DNA of 64,000 bases from Prorocentrum cordatum (GCA_963575745.1 CAUYUJ010021052.1:43084-107083); one strand, 5' to 3'. Shown: positions 41,405 through 52,720, counted from the first letter of the stretch. Numbers and translations are program-made. The notes: generated from the sequence alone by a model not told the origin.

Positions 41405-42787
41405 ATCACCATCATCTTTTTCCCCAGTCAGCGCTTGCACTGAAGGGGTCCTAGCGGAAACTGAAAGATTTGGCGAAAGTGTCCCGCCGATTTTGGTGGC
41501 CGGCTGGGTTCCCGGGTTCCCGGGTTCCCCGTTCCGGGTTCCCGGGTTCCTGGTCTTTGGTTCCGGGCCGATTTCGGTGGGTTCTGTGTTGTTCCCGGTT
41601 TCCCGGGTTTGCGGTCGATATGTTTGTCGATCTCTCGATCCCATATAAAGCCACCTTTTGATTGGGGTTTTTGAATTGGTGTAGTGTTAGCATCACCTCT
41701 GGATTTTCCTTTGGGCCCAGGAGCTCGCGCGGGCACAGACGCTCATCCGCGCGGGCTTGGTCTCACGTGCGCCATATACAATTCGCCGCACAGCGATGCT
41801 CTGCTTGGTGCCGTGCACAGCCGGCCACAAATCATTGCAAGTTTCTCGTAGGCCCAGCCTCGCGGCAAGTGCCTGAGAAGAGCTCCCTTCCCATCTTACA
41901 GGTGGCAGGCCAGTGTGCGAATCTCGCACCTCCGCCAGTGCGTCTGTTCGCCACCGCTGGCCATGTCCTGGCCATTTCTTCGCCATTGTGAACCTCAACC
42001 TCTGGGCTTTGCATTGAACGTCGCTCAGCATCCAGCTTGCCAGACGTTGTTCCACGTTGAAATCAGGATGATGTCCTATAGAAGATGGTCTCGCGAGCTT
42101 GGTGGTAGTCTTAGCAGTGTCGGTTGACGTGTTGCTCCCGCCGCTTAGCACAGGTTGTGTGCGTTCACAAGCGACAGCAGTTACCACATGTGTGCTCATA
42201 GCGGCGTGTTGGCTATGATATTTCCGACGTGCTCATGGCGCTGATCGCCTTCTGCAGTGGTTTCGGAGATTTGTGTTTGGCCCCATCCGAGTACCAAAAC
42301 AACATTGCCTAGAGTCCTTCATCGGCTTGGCCGCGGATCTCCCATGCGGGGTCCTATGCCGCGCAGGCTAACTTTATGCGACGGGCGTGCCGCTCGGCTT
42401 TGCAGCTCGTGCCGTGGAACGCTTGTCTGGCTTCAGGGGCCGCGGGCCAGGCATGGCCGCCTTGCCAGGCGCGGCGCCCTCAGGGAGAGCATTGGCTCGT
42501 TTTTCATGGTCTTCACCGTTGCAGTGGGGTCAAAAGCACGCGCTTTCGTGATCGAGACAACCAATATGTAGTCAGTCAACGCGTGGGCGAAATCCAGTGA
42601 CGAGCGGATAAGCGGGCTGTGCAGACTCTTCGACCAGAGCGCGGCAAACATCGCAATCGGCCTCTGCTACTCCATCGTGCATTGCAGTCACATGTTGTAC
42701 AAGGATTCCCTGCAGGTCTGTGCCGCTGGCTTCAAACAGAGTGCGTGTGCTGTGCTGCCTGGGTTCGTAGGAGCGTTTTTTCCCTGG
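41405..42787. other. Unassigned sequence with GGTTCCCGGGTTCC repeats
   Basis: 41,500-41,610 carries about eight imperfect GTTCCCGGGTTCC units. 41,660-42,780 is unique-looking and less GC-extreme. A 168-residue minus frame (41,693-42,199) has mixed composition (for example DLWPAVHGTKQSIAVRRIVY) but matches no family I can name. Confidence 0.4.
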
Positions 42788-43081
42788 CGGGTAACGCGTG
42801 TTACCCGGGCCCGACCCCCCCCCCAGGCAATGCTAATGATCGTGCTTATTGGGGGGTGGAGGGCGGGCCCCCCTCCTCTCAGCAGGTATGGCGCTGTGCC
42901 CACAAGCGCGGCGTGGTGCTGACGGACGGACGCACCGGCGCTGGCCGGGTGGCGTTGACGGACGGCGGGTGGCGTTTTTGTGCCGATGGCGCGGGCGCAC
43001 CCTGGCGGGCGCACGCCGCGGCCGCCATTGCCGCTTCCCGCCGGCCCAGAACCCCCCCCATCGGGTAACAGCCGTTACCCG
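42788..43081. mobile_element. MITE-like element with 20-bp inverted ends
   Basis: The left end CGGGTAACGCGTGTTACCCG (42,788-42,807) and the reverse complement of the right end, CGGGTAACGGCTGTTACCCG (right end 43,062-43,081), match at 18 of 20 positions. Each end is itself near-palindromic and can fold into a hairpin. The 294-bp interior is GC-rich without a long coding motif. No target duplication was found next to the ends, so a mobile origin is inferred, not shown. Confidence 0.5.
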
Positions 43082-44995
43082 AAATAAAAAAGACGTCTCT
43101 AAGGCCCGCTGTGGACGTTTCATTCTGACCACTTGCACTTCTGATGCCCCCGTTTTGCGAGCACCCGTCGTCAGATGTCCATCTAGATACGTCGTCACGC
43201 GAGAACGCTTGCACAGTCTTGTATTGCACTGCGCGCAAGCAGTTTTGGGGCCCGCGCTGGGGGCCGCTGTTTGCCTTCGTTGGAGCATGTCCTGCTTCGG
43301 TTTCGATTTGCACCTGCAGCAGTCCGGCCGCTCGTTCTTCCCGTTTGTCTCCGCGGCCTGCGTTCTTCTACCGCGAATTCAAATGTGGAGCGCAATGCAG
43401 TCTACGCGAGTGTTCCGCAAGACGATGGTTTCATCAGAATCGCGTTCTGGTGCGACAAGCTGGGCTGCGAGCGCCGCCGTGGAGGGCTCGATTTATGTAG
43501 CTTTCAGAATGTCTGACATTCTGGACTGACATGCAGGGATGGACCATTGGCGAGCTCGCGGAGGCCCACGTGGATTGCAGGTCTGGCCGACCGCGAAGTC
43601 TACGCGGTCAGCCGTTCGCGCAGGTTGGTCGAATAGGGCCCTGGGGCATTTGTTTCGTCCGCGAGTTCGTCGGGCACGCCAGCCGCGTCATCGCGGTGCA
43701 CAACCGGCGGGTTTTCATCGGACTGTCCCCCAGCTTGGCGTGCTCAAGAGCAGGGCGTTCGAGATGTAGATGAGGCGCTGGACCGGCCCGCGCGACTGTC
43801 CTGCCCCGCAGTCGCGACGCGTGGATAAGCTGGCCCGTGGACACGCACTGATTGCGCTTGAGTCTTCTGCGCGCCACTGCCGCCGACCCGAAATTGAAGA
43901 TCCGGTCAGTGTTCCTGGCGTCGCATGTTTTCCTAGAACTCTCGGCGGGGCGCACCTGGCTCTGCCTGTTTGGCTTCGCGGCAACCCGCGCGGAGGGGCG
44001 GGGTCGCTTGCGCGCGGGCCAATTTTGCATCAAGCGGGCGCGCTGCGCGGACGAGGGTGAGAAGCGCTCCAGAAATCAGACCCCTCCCATCTTCGGGGGA
44101 TTGCATACATGACCGAAATGTTGTTTCCAGCAGCGGGGGGGGGGCAATGGGCGCAGCGGCGAGGGCTGCGGCGGGGGCGCCAACGCGCGCGCGCGCGCGT
44201 GAAGCGTTCGTTGTGACGAAGGCGGCGTCGCTCTTGAAGGATGGGCGCGGGCGTCCGACGTGGCGCATCTCAGGATGCTGCAATAGGTTCGGGTGCTAGG
44301 TGTATCCCGCGTCAGTCGCGAGCGCAGATACTGGGCGGGCTTTCGAGGCCTGCCAGGCGTCGCGCGCCCGGCCTGAATGGGCTCGCTTCGCCTTGAGATA
44401 TTCGGGCGCCGCCCAGCCCTAGGTCGCCCGCGCCCCGCGCGGTCGCGAGTTTCGATGTCGGATGTCTTCGGGGGGGCGTTGGGTCGCGCGGCTGGTTTGC
44501 CACTGATGGGGCCCATTGCGCGCGCTCGCAATGCTGCGGCGGTCTCAGACATAATTGCGTTCGGCACCCTGGCGTCGATCAGGAGCGATTTCCGCTGCCG
44601 CGGCGCCCGGTGTCCTCGGCGACGCGGAGGCGCGGATCTCTGACGGTGGAATGGCGGCCCCAGGTTTCCCGACTGGCTCATCGCAGCGGCGTTCTCTTCT
44701 GGCAGTTTCCTGCGAAGATGAGCCGGCTTCTGGCTCTTCTGGCAGTTCCCTTCTGGAGCTCTCATCGCAGCGTCGACGACGTCGATGGCTTTTTTGTGCG
44801 CGCGTTGCGCCAGTTGCCCCGGAGTCTCTTTCGCCCCCGCGTTTCTCGGCCCCGCGCCGCTCGCGCTCGGGAGCGACGTCGGTGCCGGCGACTCTTGCAA
44901 TCATTTCAATCAAAATCGCGGCGTTCTGTGGCATGCGTGGGTCTAGCGTTGAGTGCGTGATCTTTGGAGCAAACTAGCTTCAAAAGATAAAGTCG
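43082..44995. other. Unassigned GC-rich unique-looking sequence
   Basis: Many overlapping open frames on both strands. The longest are 43,531-43,773 (+) and 44,076-44,900 (-). Codon composition is mixed rather than repeat-derived, so remnants of real genes are possible. No conserved motif is recognised, and the frames are not consistent across the block. Confidence 0.35.
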
Positions 44996-45300
44996 AAACA
45001 GCTCCGGTCATGCTCTGATCCAACTCTTGCCCGGAACTCTTGTTTCATGTTTGGTCCCGGTGAAACTCGTTTTTATTTCTCGTCTGAATTCTGAATTAAC
45101 ATTGATTCGGCTCTGTCCCCAGCCAGAGCTAAACCAGAGTAAAGCCAGAGTTCCAGACCAGAGCTAAATCAGAGTTCCAGCTAAACCAGAAAGTTGAATC
45201 TGAATTTCAGGCCAGACCCAAATCAGAGTTTCAGCCACACCAGAGAAGAGTTTCAGGCCAGAGCCAAAACAGAGCTGAATCATAGTACCATCGGAGTTCT
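44996..45300. repeat. CAGAGTTCCAG / AACCAGAG short repeats
   Basis: 45,120-45,285 has about twelve imperfect units such as AAACCAGAGT, CCAGAGTTCCAG, CAGAGCTAAA and CAGAGTTTCAGCC. A looser relative (CTCAAACAGACC, CAGAGTTTGGCC) appears at 46,255-46,410 between the two 12-bp minisatellite blocks. Confidence 0.65.
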
Positions 45301-45868
45301 GGCAGTCCCGCGCGGACGGCGCGGGGCGCGCTGCACAAGTGCGCTTGTCCTCTCTCCTGCCCATCCTCCATCTTCCCCTCGCTCTCTTTCCTACCTCGTC
45401 TATCCCCTCCCTCCTTCCACCGCTTCCTTCTCCCTCCCTTTCCCTCCTCCCCCGTTCGCGCCCCTCTTCCCCCCTCCCCCCTCCCCCCCTCCTCAGTTTG
45501 TCTCCCCCCTCCTACCTTCATCCCCGCCCTTATCCTCCACCTTCCCTCCTCCTCCCCTTCCCCCCATTAGCATCACTAGTCTCGTTTCCTCCTTTCTCGG
45601 TCGCCGTCGCCTTCCACGTGCTGTCCCTCCCCTTCCCTCGGCCCCCATTATTCCCTTCGTTGTTTTGTTCCTCCGTCTCGTCCTCCCCCTCCCCCTCCAC
45701 CGTATCGAGCGTCAGTCTTCGCTCCTCGGCCTCAGTGCCCCGCCCTCGTTCTCGCCCCAGGCCCCGCGCCCGACCTCGTCTCCGCCCTCGCCCCCGCGCC
45801 CGCCTTCGCCCCCGCCCGAGGCCATTTTCACGTCAGCCCTTTTTTGTTGCCGACGCCTTCGGCCCTGT
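45301..45868. other. C/T-rich spacer
   Basis: 45,350-45,840 is strongly pyrimidine-rich without a strict period. No gene is recognised. Confidence 0.5.
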
Positions 45869-46200
45869 CCTTGCTCTCACTGTCGTTCCCGCCCTCGTTC
45901 CCGCCTTCGTTTCCGCCTTCGTTTTCGCCTTCGCTCCCGCCGTCGCTCCCGCCCTCGTTCCCGTCGTCGCCCCCGCCCTCGTTCTCGCCCTCGTTCCCGC
46001 CCTCGTTCCCGCCTTCGTTTTCGCACTCGTTCTCACCCTCGTTCCCGCCCGCGTTCCCGCCCTCGTTCCCGCCCTCGTTTTCGCCCTCGTTCTCGCCCTA
46101 GTTCCCGCCCTCGTTCCCGCCTTCATTCCCGCCCTCGTTCCCGCTTTCGTTCCCGCCCTCGTTCCCGCCCTCATTCTCGCCTTCGTTCTCGTCCTCGTTG
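45869..46200. repeat. 12-bp minisatellite, unit GTTCCCGCCCTC, block 1
   Basis: About 26 units of CGTTCCCGCCCT with TTCGTTTTCGCC variants. The 12-bp period keeps frame, so + reads Arg-Pro-Arg-Ser or Ser-Phe-Pro-Pro repeats and minus reads Glu-Gly-Gly-Asn or Ala-Gly-Thr-Arg repeats. Confidence 0.92.
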
Positions 46201-46520
46201 CGGGGCCGCCCGGAGGCCGCCAAGGGAACCCAAGGGCCGCCCAGGGAAACTAATCTTGAAACAGAGTTTCGGCCATATTTCAAACATGCCTCCACCGGAC
46301 TTTAAACAGACCTCAAACAGACCTTGGTCAGAGTTTGGCCCAACACAGACCTCAAACAAACCGAATCAGACTTCAAACGTACCTCAAACAGATTTCAAGC
46401 AAACCTCCCAGAGGTTCCCCAGAGGTTCCCCGCGGGAGGTTCCCCGGAAGCGCCCAGGGAATTCCCGAGGCGCCTGGAGGAATCCCAGAGGCGCCCCGAG
46501 GCGCCCCCCCTCGCTCTCCC
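46201..46520. other. Unique segment between minisatellite blocks
   Basis: Contains CTCAAACAGACC-like repeats (46,255-46,410) and a GGTTCCCC/GGAATCCC-rich patch. It resembles a remnant flanked by duplicated minisatellite. Confidence 0.5.
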
Positions 46521-47080
46521 CCTCGTTCCCGCCCGCGCGGCCCTCGCTCCCGCCCTCGTTTTCGCCCTCGTTTTCGCCCTCGTTTTCGCCCTCGTTTTCG
46601 CCCTCGTTCCCGCCTTCGGTCCCGCCTTCGTTCCCGCCCTCGTTCTCGGCCTCGTTCCCGCCCTCGTTCCCGCCCTCGTTGTCGCCTTCGTTCTCTCCCT
46701 CGTTTTCGCCGTCGTTCCCGCCGTCGCTCCCGCCGTCGTTCCCGCCCTCGTTTTCGCCCTCGTTCCCGCCCTCGTTCCCGCCTTCGCTCCCGCCTTCGTT
46801 TTCGCCGTCGCTCCCGCCGTCGCTCCCGCCCTCGTTCCCGTCGTCGCTCCCGCCCTCGTTCTCGCCCTCGTTCCCGCCCTCGTTCGCGTCCTCGTTCCCG
46901 CCTTCGTCCCCGCACTCGTTCCCGCCCGCGTTTTCGCCCTCATTCGCGCCCTCGTTCCCGCCCTCATTCTCGCCTTTGTCCTCGCCGTCGTTTTCGCCCG
47001 TCGCCCCCGCCCCCGTTCCCACCCCAGTTCCTGCCCTCGCCTCCGCCTTCGTTCTCGCGATCGTTCGCGCCCTTGCCCCT
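46521..47080. repeat. 12-bp minisatellite, unit GTTCCCGCCCTC, block 2
   Basis: Same unit as block 1, about 45 copies, with GTCGTTCCCGCC and GTTTTCGCCCTC variants. A 717-residue + frame through both blocks is a repeat artefact. Confidence 0.92.
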
Positions 47081-47272
47081 TGTCCCCGCCTTCATTCAGG
47101 GCACCTCCCACGGCACTTCCCGCGCCCCCGAGCCTTGCGAAAAGTGCAGCGTTTCTCCTTTGCGCGTTTTGCCCCCGACCTGTCCCAGGCGGGCGGCGGG
47201 GATTGGGGCGGTCGCCGCGATGCGCATCCTGTCGCGGCGCGGCAGCCGGCAGCCCTGAAGAACGAACCTTTG

Positions 47273-47680
47273 TGTATGTATGCATGTATGCATGTATGTA
47301 TGAATATGTGTATGTATGCTTGTGTGTATGTATGTATGTATGAATGAATGTATGTATGTATATATGCTTGCATGCGCGTGCGCTTACAGGCGCGTGCGCA
47401 TTCACGTACGTATGTATGCATGCGCGTGTGCATGCATGTGTGCATGCATGCACGGATGGCCTCTTGCATGTATGTATGGATGGATAGATGTGTGTATGTA
47501 TGTATACATGTGCGTATGTATGTGTTTATGCATGACTGCATGTATGTATGTGCGTAGATATGCATGTATGTATGTATGTGTGTGCATATATATGTGCGTT
47601 TGCATGTGTGCATGCATGTCTGTCTGTATGTATGTACGTATGTGTGTGTATGTATGTATGTATATGCGCATGTATATTTA
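47273..47680. repeat. (TATG)n microsatellite
   Basis: GTATGTATGCATGTATG tetranucleotides with CGTG and GCATG variants, about 400 bp. It produces Cys/Tyr/Met or His/Thr/Tyr frames on the two strands. Confidence 0.95.
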
Positions 47681-47689
47681 AGCCTCGAA

Positions 47690-48280
47690 CGTCCAATCTG
47701 GGCCCACCCCCCTTGGGGCCCCCCGTGCTGTTCCCAGGCCGCTCAAGACAGCCCTTGAGGCGCTCCAAGAGCGCCCGCGATGGTTTCCAGGCTGCCCACG
47801 AGGCTGCCGAGAGCACCCAGAAGCGCCCCCAAGGCGCCCCAGGACCGCTCAAGATTATTTCTCGGCGGTTCCACAGTATCCCAATACGCCCCGACACATT
47901 CACCACGTTGGTCTTCACAGACTCTATGCTCCCGAAAAATCGCCCCCAGGCGACCATGTAGGAAGCCCCCGATGAAAAATCAAAGTTGTCCAAGAGAGGC
48001 TGAAGACGGCCCACGAAGCGCACGCAACGGCCCAAGAGATCCCCGACCGGTATTTAGAGGGGCCCACACCTTACAATTCGAACTCACATATCCAGCCCTC
48101 CGCCCCCAAGGGGCCTCCGAGACCGCCAGCTAGCCCCCAAAAGCCCCCCAACATGCCAGAGGGGGCGCCAAAAATAATTTCCATGAGGCCCCTTAGCGGC
48201 CCCTCAGAGGCCCACTGTTCTTCCAACGCGATCACCGAGGCTTCCGAAGAGCGCCGGACATGCATCAAAGAGGCCCCTGA
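47690..48280 (-). repeat. TCTTGGGGCC dispersed repeat, copy G (reverse)
   Basis: Plus-strand text such as CCGCTCAAGACAGCCCTTGA, CCAGAAGCGCCCCCAAGGCGCCCC (split: CCAGAAGCGCC then CCCAAGGCGCCCC) and GAAGACGGCCC is the reverse complement of the family unit. A+T-richer patches at 47,850-47,945 and 47,970-47,995 (GATGAAAAATCAAAGTTGTC) probably mark the cores. Confidence 0.65.
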
Positions 48281-48700
48281 CCCCCAAACCCAGGCACGAC
48301 GGCGGCACTTTCATTACCCAGCCTTTTACAAGTGGCCCCAGTCCATTCCCAAGCGAACCACACGAGGGTCCCATGCGAAAATCCCCAAGAGGGAAGCACC
48401 ACACCTCAAAGATCCCACGCGCTCACGTCGCGACAGCCACGACAGTACCGAGCTGACCGACGGCACTTCCTGGACGGCCCAAGGAAAACCGACGAGGGCT
48501 CCAGAAAACCAGGATGTAATCCAAAGGCTCCCGCCACCCTACAGTATTCCACAACAGAGCCGTGCCATGGAACTTTACATGCTCTTCCTTCCCCCCGTGT
48601 CATCGTAGTCGCCACCCTTGTCGTCATCGTCCCCACGGGGGGGAGCCTGAGACTAGAAAGTCTCAAGGCGTCGGAGGGAGGGGCCGCAGGGGGGCGGGGG
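48281..48700. other. Unassigned spacer
   Basis: Mixed sequence with a 151-residue + frame ending at 48,608 that extends from the repeat. No motif is recognised. Confidence 0.35.
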
Positions 48701-48704
48701 TGGA

Positions 48705-48818
48705 GGATCAGGAGGAGGAGGAGGAGGAGGAGGAGGAGGAGGAGGGCCATGGGTAGGAGGAGGAGGAGGAGGAGGAGGAGGAGGAGGAGGAGGAGGAGGA
48801 GGAGGAGGAGGAGGATCA
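48705..48818. repeat. (GGA)n microsatellite
   Basis: Pure GGA runs separated by GCCATGGGTA. Confidence 0.95.
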
Positions 48819-48904
48819 TTATGAATCATGAGGAAACGGATGGAGAGGGGCAACCAAGACCCAACGCCGCCGCAACCCGCGCGCCGAGAGGCACCCAAGA
48901 CGCC

Positions 48905-49290
48905 CCGACCTCACGATCCAGGTGAGGGGTGTGCCGACATGGGCGGGACGGCGGGATGCGACCCTTGGCTCGGGGGTTGTCGGTGGAACTCCAGTGGGGT
49001 ACGATCCGTGTGAGGAGACAGTCAGCACACACAGGGGTACGCGACGTTTTGCGGCTCCTCCCACGAGGCCCGCACGTGAAACGACATTCTTCTGGGGCAC
49101 GATCCGTGTGATGGGTGTGCCGATATGGGGTGATGAACGCCATGCGAACTTTGTCCTTGGACCCGGGAGTGGAGCTCACGGGGGCGCGCGATCCGTGAGG
49201 ACCGTGCCGAAATTGGCGGGAGGACGCTTCGTGAGCCTTGCTTTCTTCTTGGGCCGTACATCTCGGCTCAATCCGCGTGATTGGTAGCTT
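48905..49290 (+). repeat. ~95-bp satellite, locus 2, about four copies
   Basis: Units contain GGTGTGCCGA(C/T)ATGGG, GATGCGACC or CATGCGAAC, GGAGTGGAGCTCACGGGG-like text and GCACGATCCGTGTGA. GATCCGTG occurs near 48,993, 49,100 and 49,190. Same family as 28.3 kb (reverse) and 59.3 kb. Confidence 0.8.
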
Positions 49291-49559
49291 GTTGTTTCCA
49301 GGTCAGGCCATGCGTATTGGAACTGTCCGCGACCGAGTCACAGCGGTGATGAGGGGGAGGAAGCGGAAGGAGGAGGAAGGAGGAGAAGCAGCTTGTTCAG
49401 AAACCTTCAGGTTTTTCAAAGTTTCGGCGCCCGGCTCGCATCAGAAAAAAAAAGGCAAAACGCAGGGCACGGGGCAGACAGGGGCACCAGGGCTCGATGA
49501 GGGCTTCCAGACGCCCTGCGTACTTGCTGGCGTGATGGGGGCCTGGGGCCTGGACGTCC

Positions 49560-50277
49560 CCACGGATGTCCCTCACGACATGTTTCACGCAGAGGTTTTA
49601 TTGCAAAAGGCTACTGCGGCGGCCCGCGACGCAGGCGGCCGCGCCCCTCAAAGTTTAGCAAGTCCTTGCACGAGCTCGGGAGCGCGAGGAGGGAGCTGCC
49701 CTCGCCCTCGCCAAGGCCGAGCAGGCCAAGCGGGTCGCCGCGCTGGCGCTTGCGACTCAAGATGGTTTGTCGACGGACGGCGCTTCATTTCACAAGAAGG
49801 ACGAGGACGACCCGTTGTCCGCGGTCACTTGGGACGAATCCTTGTTCGACTCTCTCGATTCGCCCGAATGCGAGACGCGCGAGCGAGAAACACTCCAAGT
49901 TGAAGGTGCACCTCGAGGCTACCAACGGGGGCCTCGCGTCGAAGTCCAACGAGGTCAAGACGTGGCCCGCGGAACTCAAGACGGCCAAGCAGGTCATCGA
50001 GGTGCACCTGGCCAAATGGCGCAACGGCGGTGGGCAGACACTTCCAGGTGGAGTCAGTGGCGGCACTGATGGCAGCGGCGGCGATGGCGGCCAGTCGGCG
50101 GCGCCAGCCCCAGAGGCGCCCGCAGCAGCCAGCGCCGCCGAGAACGCCGACGAGGCGGTCCAGCTCGCCGCCGAGCGCACCAGCGAGACCGAAAAGACGG
50201 CAGCAGCGGCGGCGGCGGCGGCCAAGGGCTCGGGCAACTGGCAGGGAACCGCGGCCACCGCAGCCGCGGCGTGATCG
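49560..50277 (+). pseudogene. LINE-like element N-terminal charged/coiled region
   Basis: Several frames together give LLQKATAAARDAGGRA, SKSLHELGSARREL, ALALAKAEQAKRVAALALAT, then DEDDPLSAVTWDESLFDSLD and KLKVHLEATNGGLASKSNEV. The last is followed by AELKTAKQVIEVHLAKWRNG and an Ala/Thr-rich tail ending at TGA 50,272-50,274. The Ala/Lys/Glu heptads suggest a coiled coil. At least two frame changes occur between 49,640 and 49,900. Confidence 0.55.
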
Positions 50278-50399
50278 CCGCGCGAGGGGGCCAGCACACC
50301 GCCGCAGTCTCAGGAGACTGCGCCGTGCTCGCTCCCTCCATCTACGGGACATCGACTTCGTCGCCATCTGCTGAGACACTGCTCTTTCTCGCGAGCGCC

Positions 50400-51116
50400 A
50401 CTGCCATGGGCAGGAAGGCTCGGGGGCATCTCACTGGTGAACAGGCTAAGCCGAAACGGTATTTTGCTGCATGCGAGGCCCGCGTTGAGTCTCCCGGGTC
50501 TCTTGCGCCTCGGCTGGAGTCGGCCAGCAAGGCGCGCCCGGAGCTTTTCTCGAACCCCGCTCGAGCCTCGGGCAAAGCCACTAAGCGTGGTCGGGCCCGG
50601 GCAAACAAGGGGGCGACTGGATTTAACTCGCCGGCGCTTGCCGCGTCCGAGGCGGCGCGGGGCGTTTTGGCCGCTGCTGCAGTTCGTCGTCAGAAAGGGC
50701 ACGAGAACCTCCAAAGGTTCGCCCGCCTGGGGGCCCTCCTCCTCCAACGTCGGCCCCCGTGGATAGTCGTTGGCGGTTTTAACCTGCCAGCGGCGCTGTC
50801 GTTTCCCCGACGCCCCGTGGACTGCGCCCGCGCTCTCGGCGTTGGCACGCGCATTGGTTATGTCCTTGCCGGAGCCTCCAGTGTGCCATATATCATCAGA
50901 GTCGACGGATGCCTCGATGTGCCGTGGCGCCCGCGCGGTGGTCTTATCGTTCGGTTGAGATCGCCCGCTCAGCAGCGGCTTTGTCGAGAGCTCAAGATGG
51001 CGCGGGAGCCCCCGCAGGTCCCGAGGCTGAAAGTCCCCCCCCCGGGCCAATTCGAAGTCTTGCAAGAAGAAGGCAGCGGCCAACGAGCGGCGCCTCGCGG
51101 CCCAGGCATTTACTGA
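50400..51116 (+). pseudogene. LINE-like endonuclease (EEP type), decayed
   Basis: One open frame. The recognisable part is PPWIVVGGFNLPAALSF, ARALGVGTRIGYVLAGASSV, PYIIRVDGCLDVPWRP and LIVRLR. In intact apurinic-type endonucleases the first segment carries GDFN, the second an RIDYF-type motif and the third a WRPH-like His. Here the Asp of GDFN is absent, DYF is GYV and His is Arg. All three catalytic sites are therefore lost. The N-terminal half of the domain is not recognisable. Confidence 0.65.
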
Positions 51117-51935
51117 CGAGCAGCATGGCGGAGTCTATGGCGACTTGCATGAGCAGGGGCCGCAGACGTCGCAGTCCACGCGCCGCGGCGCGCCTGCCAC
51201 TGGTGGAGCTGAATGTGGCGGCGGTGACGCGGAGAGTTTCGGCGCTCCTCTCTCGTTGTCCTCCTTCCTCTGATTTTTCTCTCCCAGCGCGAATCGCAAC
51301 GACCCCGATGATTCCCCCCTGCAATTGGGGGGCCGGCGACGATTTCAACGAGTCCGCCGGGGGGTATTGTAGTGGCCCTCCAGCCCCCGTAAGTGCCGAC
51401 GGCCGGGATGGCGCCCCCCGGGGTTCAGATCCCTCCCCCAGCCCCCCCCCCCCCCCCGCTTCCGCATTTCCGCGGGCGCGCGGGCTGCCGCCAAGCGGGC
51501 GGTCGGCTGCGCGCCTGCGCGAGGTTTCGACGGCGCCTGGCCCGCCATCAAGGGGGCGGCGGCCAGCGCGGCCAGGGGTGATCGCATCTTGGGCGTTAGT
51601 GCGCTTTGCGAACAGTGGGTTTCTACGGTTCAATGCGCCGTCCGCGAGCGCCGCGGGCGTTCTCTGTCGGGGCGACCCAAGGGGCGCGGACCTATCTCCC
51701 AGGAGACTACTGTTCACGCTTCAAATAAAGTTCGCCAGGGAGCCCTTCGCGGTTTGGTCGCGCGCCGGCGGGGCAGGGCGCGCGCTGTTCTCCGCGATCT
51801 TCACCGCTGCCTTTCGAAATCCAATTGCGCCGTTCAGCGCGGCCGCCCGGGGCCCCTGGCTGATTTCGATCCATCTGACGGGGCGCGATCTCTCCGGCAT
51901 GCATATCTCATGAGCATCGACCAGGTGCCTGTGGA
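51117..51935. other. Decayed spacer of the LINE-like element
   Basis: Between endonuclease and RT. Short protein-like text (AFTDEQHGGVYGDLHEQGPQ) right after 51,085 changes frame repeatedly. A C-run near 51,440 and several stops show decay. No separate gene is seen. Confidence 0.45.
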
Positions 51936-52690
51936 TAAGATTTAGAATCCATCGTCGGCGGCCAAGCGCATTGCCGGGCGCGCCAGGCGACGGGGGCCCC
52001 AGGCGTCGTTTGAAGATTTAAGGTCATGGGCCCCCAAGACCCCCGCTGTTGGGGCCCTGCCCAAGTCCCTCTGCGAGCCCCCCCCCCCTCGAGGTTTCTG
52101 CGGAGTGGGGTCATTTTTCACCCGGGGACCTGGTTGATCATAAGGCGAAGCAGTGGCATAAACTCTGGGGCCCGTCTGATGTGGACCTCTGCGAGGTCTG
52201 CGCACTGTCGACCTAGATCCAGGCGGCTCGCGACGACGGGCAGCTCTCTACTTTAACGTCAGAACGAGTCTTCAAAGCAGCCGAGCTAATGAATGCTCGC
52301 GTTGTTCGAGGTATTGATCACAAGTCCTCGGTGGATAGCCAGCGATCGAGCAGCTTGCCTCTCTGTTCGAGGCCTGCGAGGCCCAGCTTACGTGGCCTCG
52401 GCAAGCGTCGGCGGCCCCGCGTCGGCTGTTGCCGACGAAGTCGGGAGGGGACAGGGCGATCGGACTCCTGACTATGCTCTCCAGAGTGTGGTCATTAGCT
52501 CGGGAAGCAGATGCCCGCTCCTGGCCTTCCTCGGCAGAGCCTGCGCGGGGCGCGGCCGTCCGAGGCAACTCGGCTCCCCGCGAAGAAATTATCCGAGCGC
52601 TTCGCGACGAAGCAAATTTCAAGCTCGACGTCGAGAATGGCCCTGGGCCCCTCGACGTGGAAGGGTTTTACGATTATCGTCATACCTACC
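51936..52690 (+). pseudogene. LINE-like RT, N-terminal part
   Basis: One frame gives HKAKQWHKLWGPSDVDLCEV, a stop, then SERVFKAAELMNARVVRGID. From 52,348 another frame gives EQLASLFEACEAQLTWPRQA, then RRLLPTKSGGDRAIGLLTML, SRVWSLAREADARSW, and NFKLDVENGPGPLDVEGFYD. The LPK-x-SGG-x-R-x-IGLL segment is the block usually written PxPK...RPIxL in non-LTR RTs. The LDVEGFYD segment should contain the first catalytic Asp (motif A). The frame then runs directly into repeat sequence at about 52,690. Confidence 0.75.
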
Positions 52691-52720
52691 GGTGTGATCT
52701 CGCGCTGCATTATTTCCGAC
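52675..52720 (+). repeat. Boundary copy of the GTGTGATCTCGC unit
   Basis: ATCGTCATACCTACCGGTGT then GATCTCGCGCTGCATTATTT matches ATCATACCTGCTGGTGTGAT / CTCGCACTGCGTTACTTCGA at 54,802 and 55,203. A diverged copy of this unit therefore begins exactly where RT homology stops. Confidence 0.65.

Noticed and set aside
41693-42199. 168-residue minus ORF as a gene
   Set aside because: Composition is protein-like, but I recognise no family and neighbouring frames are broken. Left as unassigned sequence.
45194-47347. 717-residue Arg/Pro/Ser + frame
   Set aside because: It follows the 12-bp minisatellite and continues into (TATG)n. Composition and repetition exclude a real protein.
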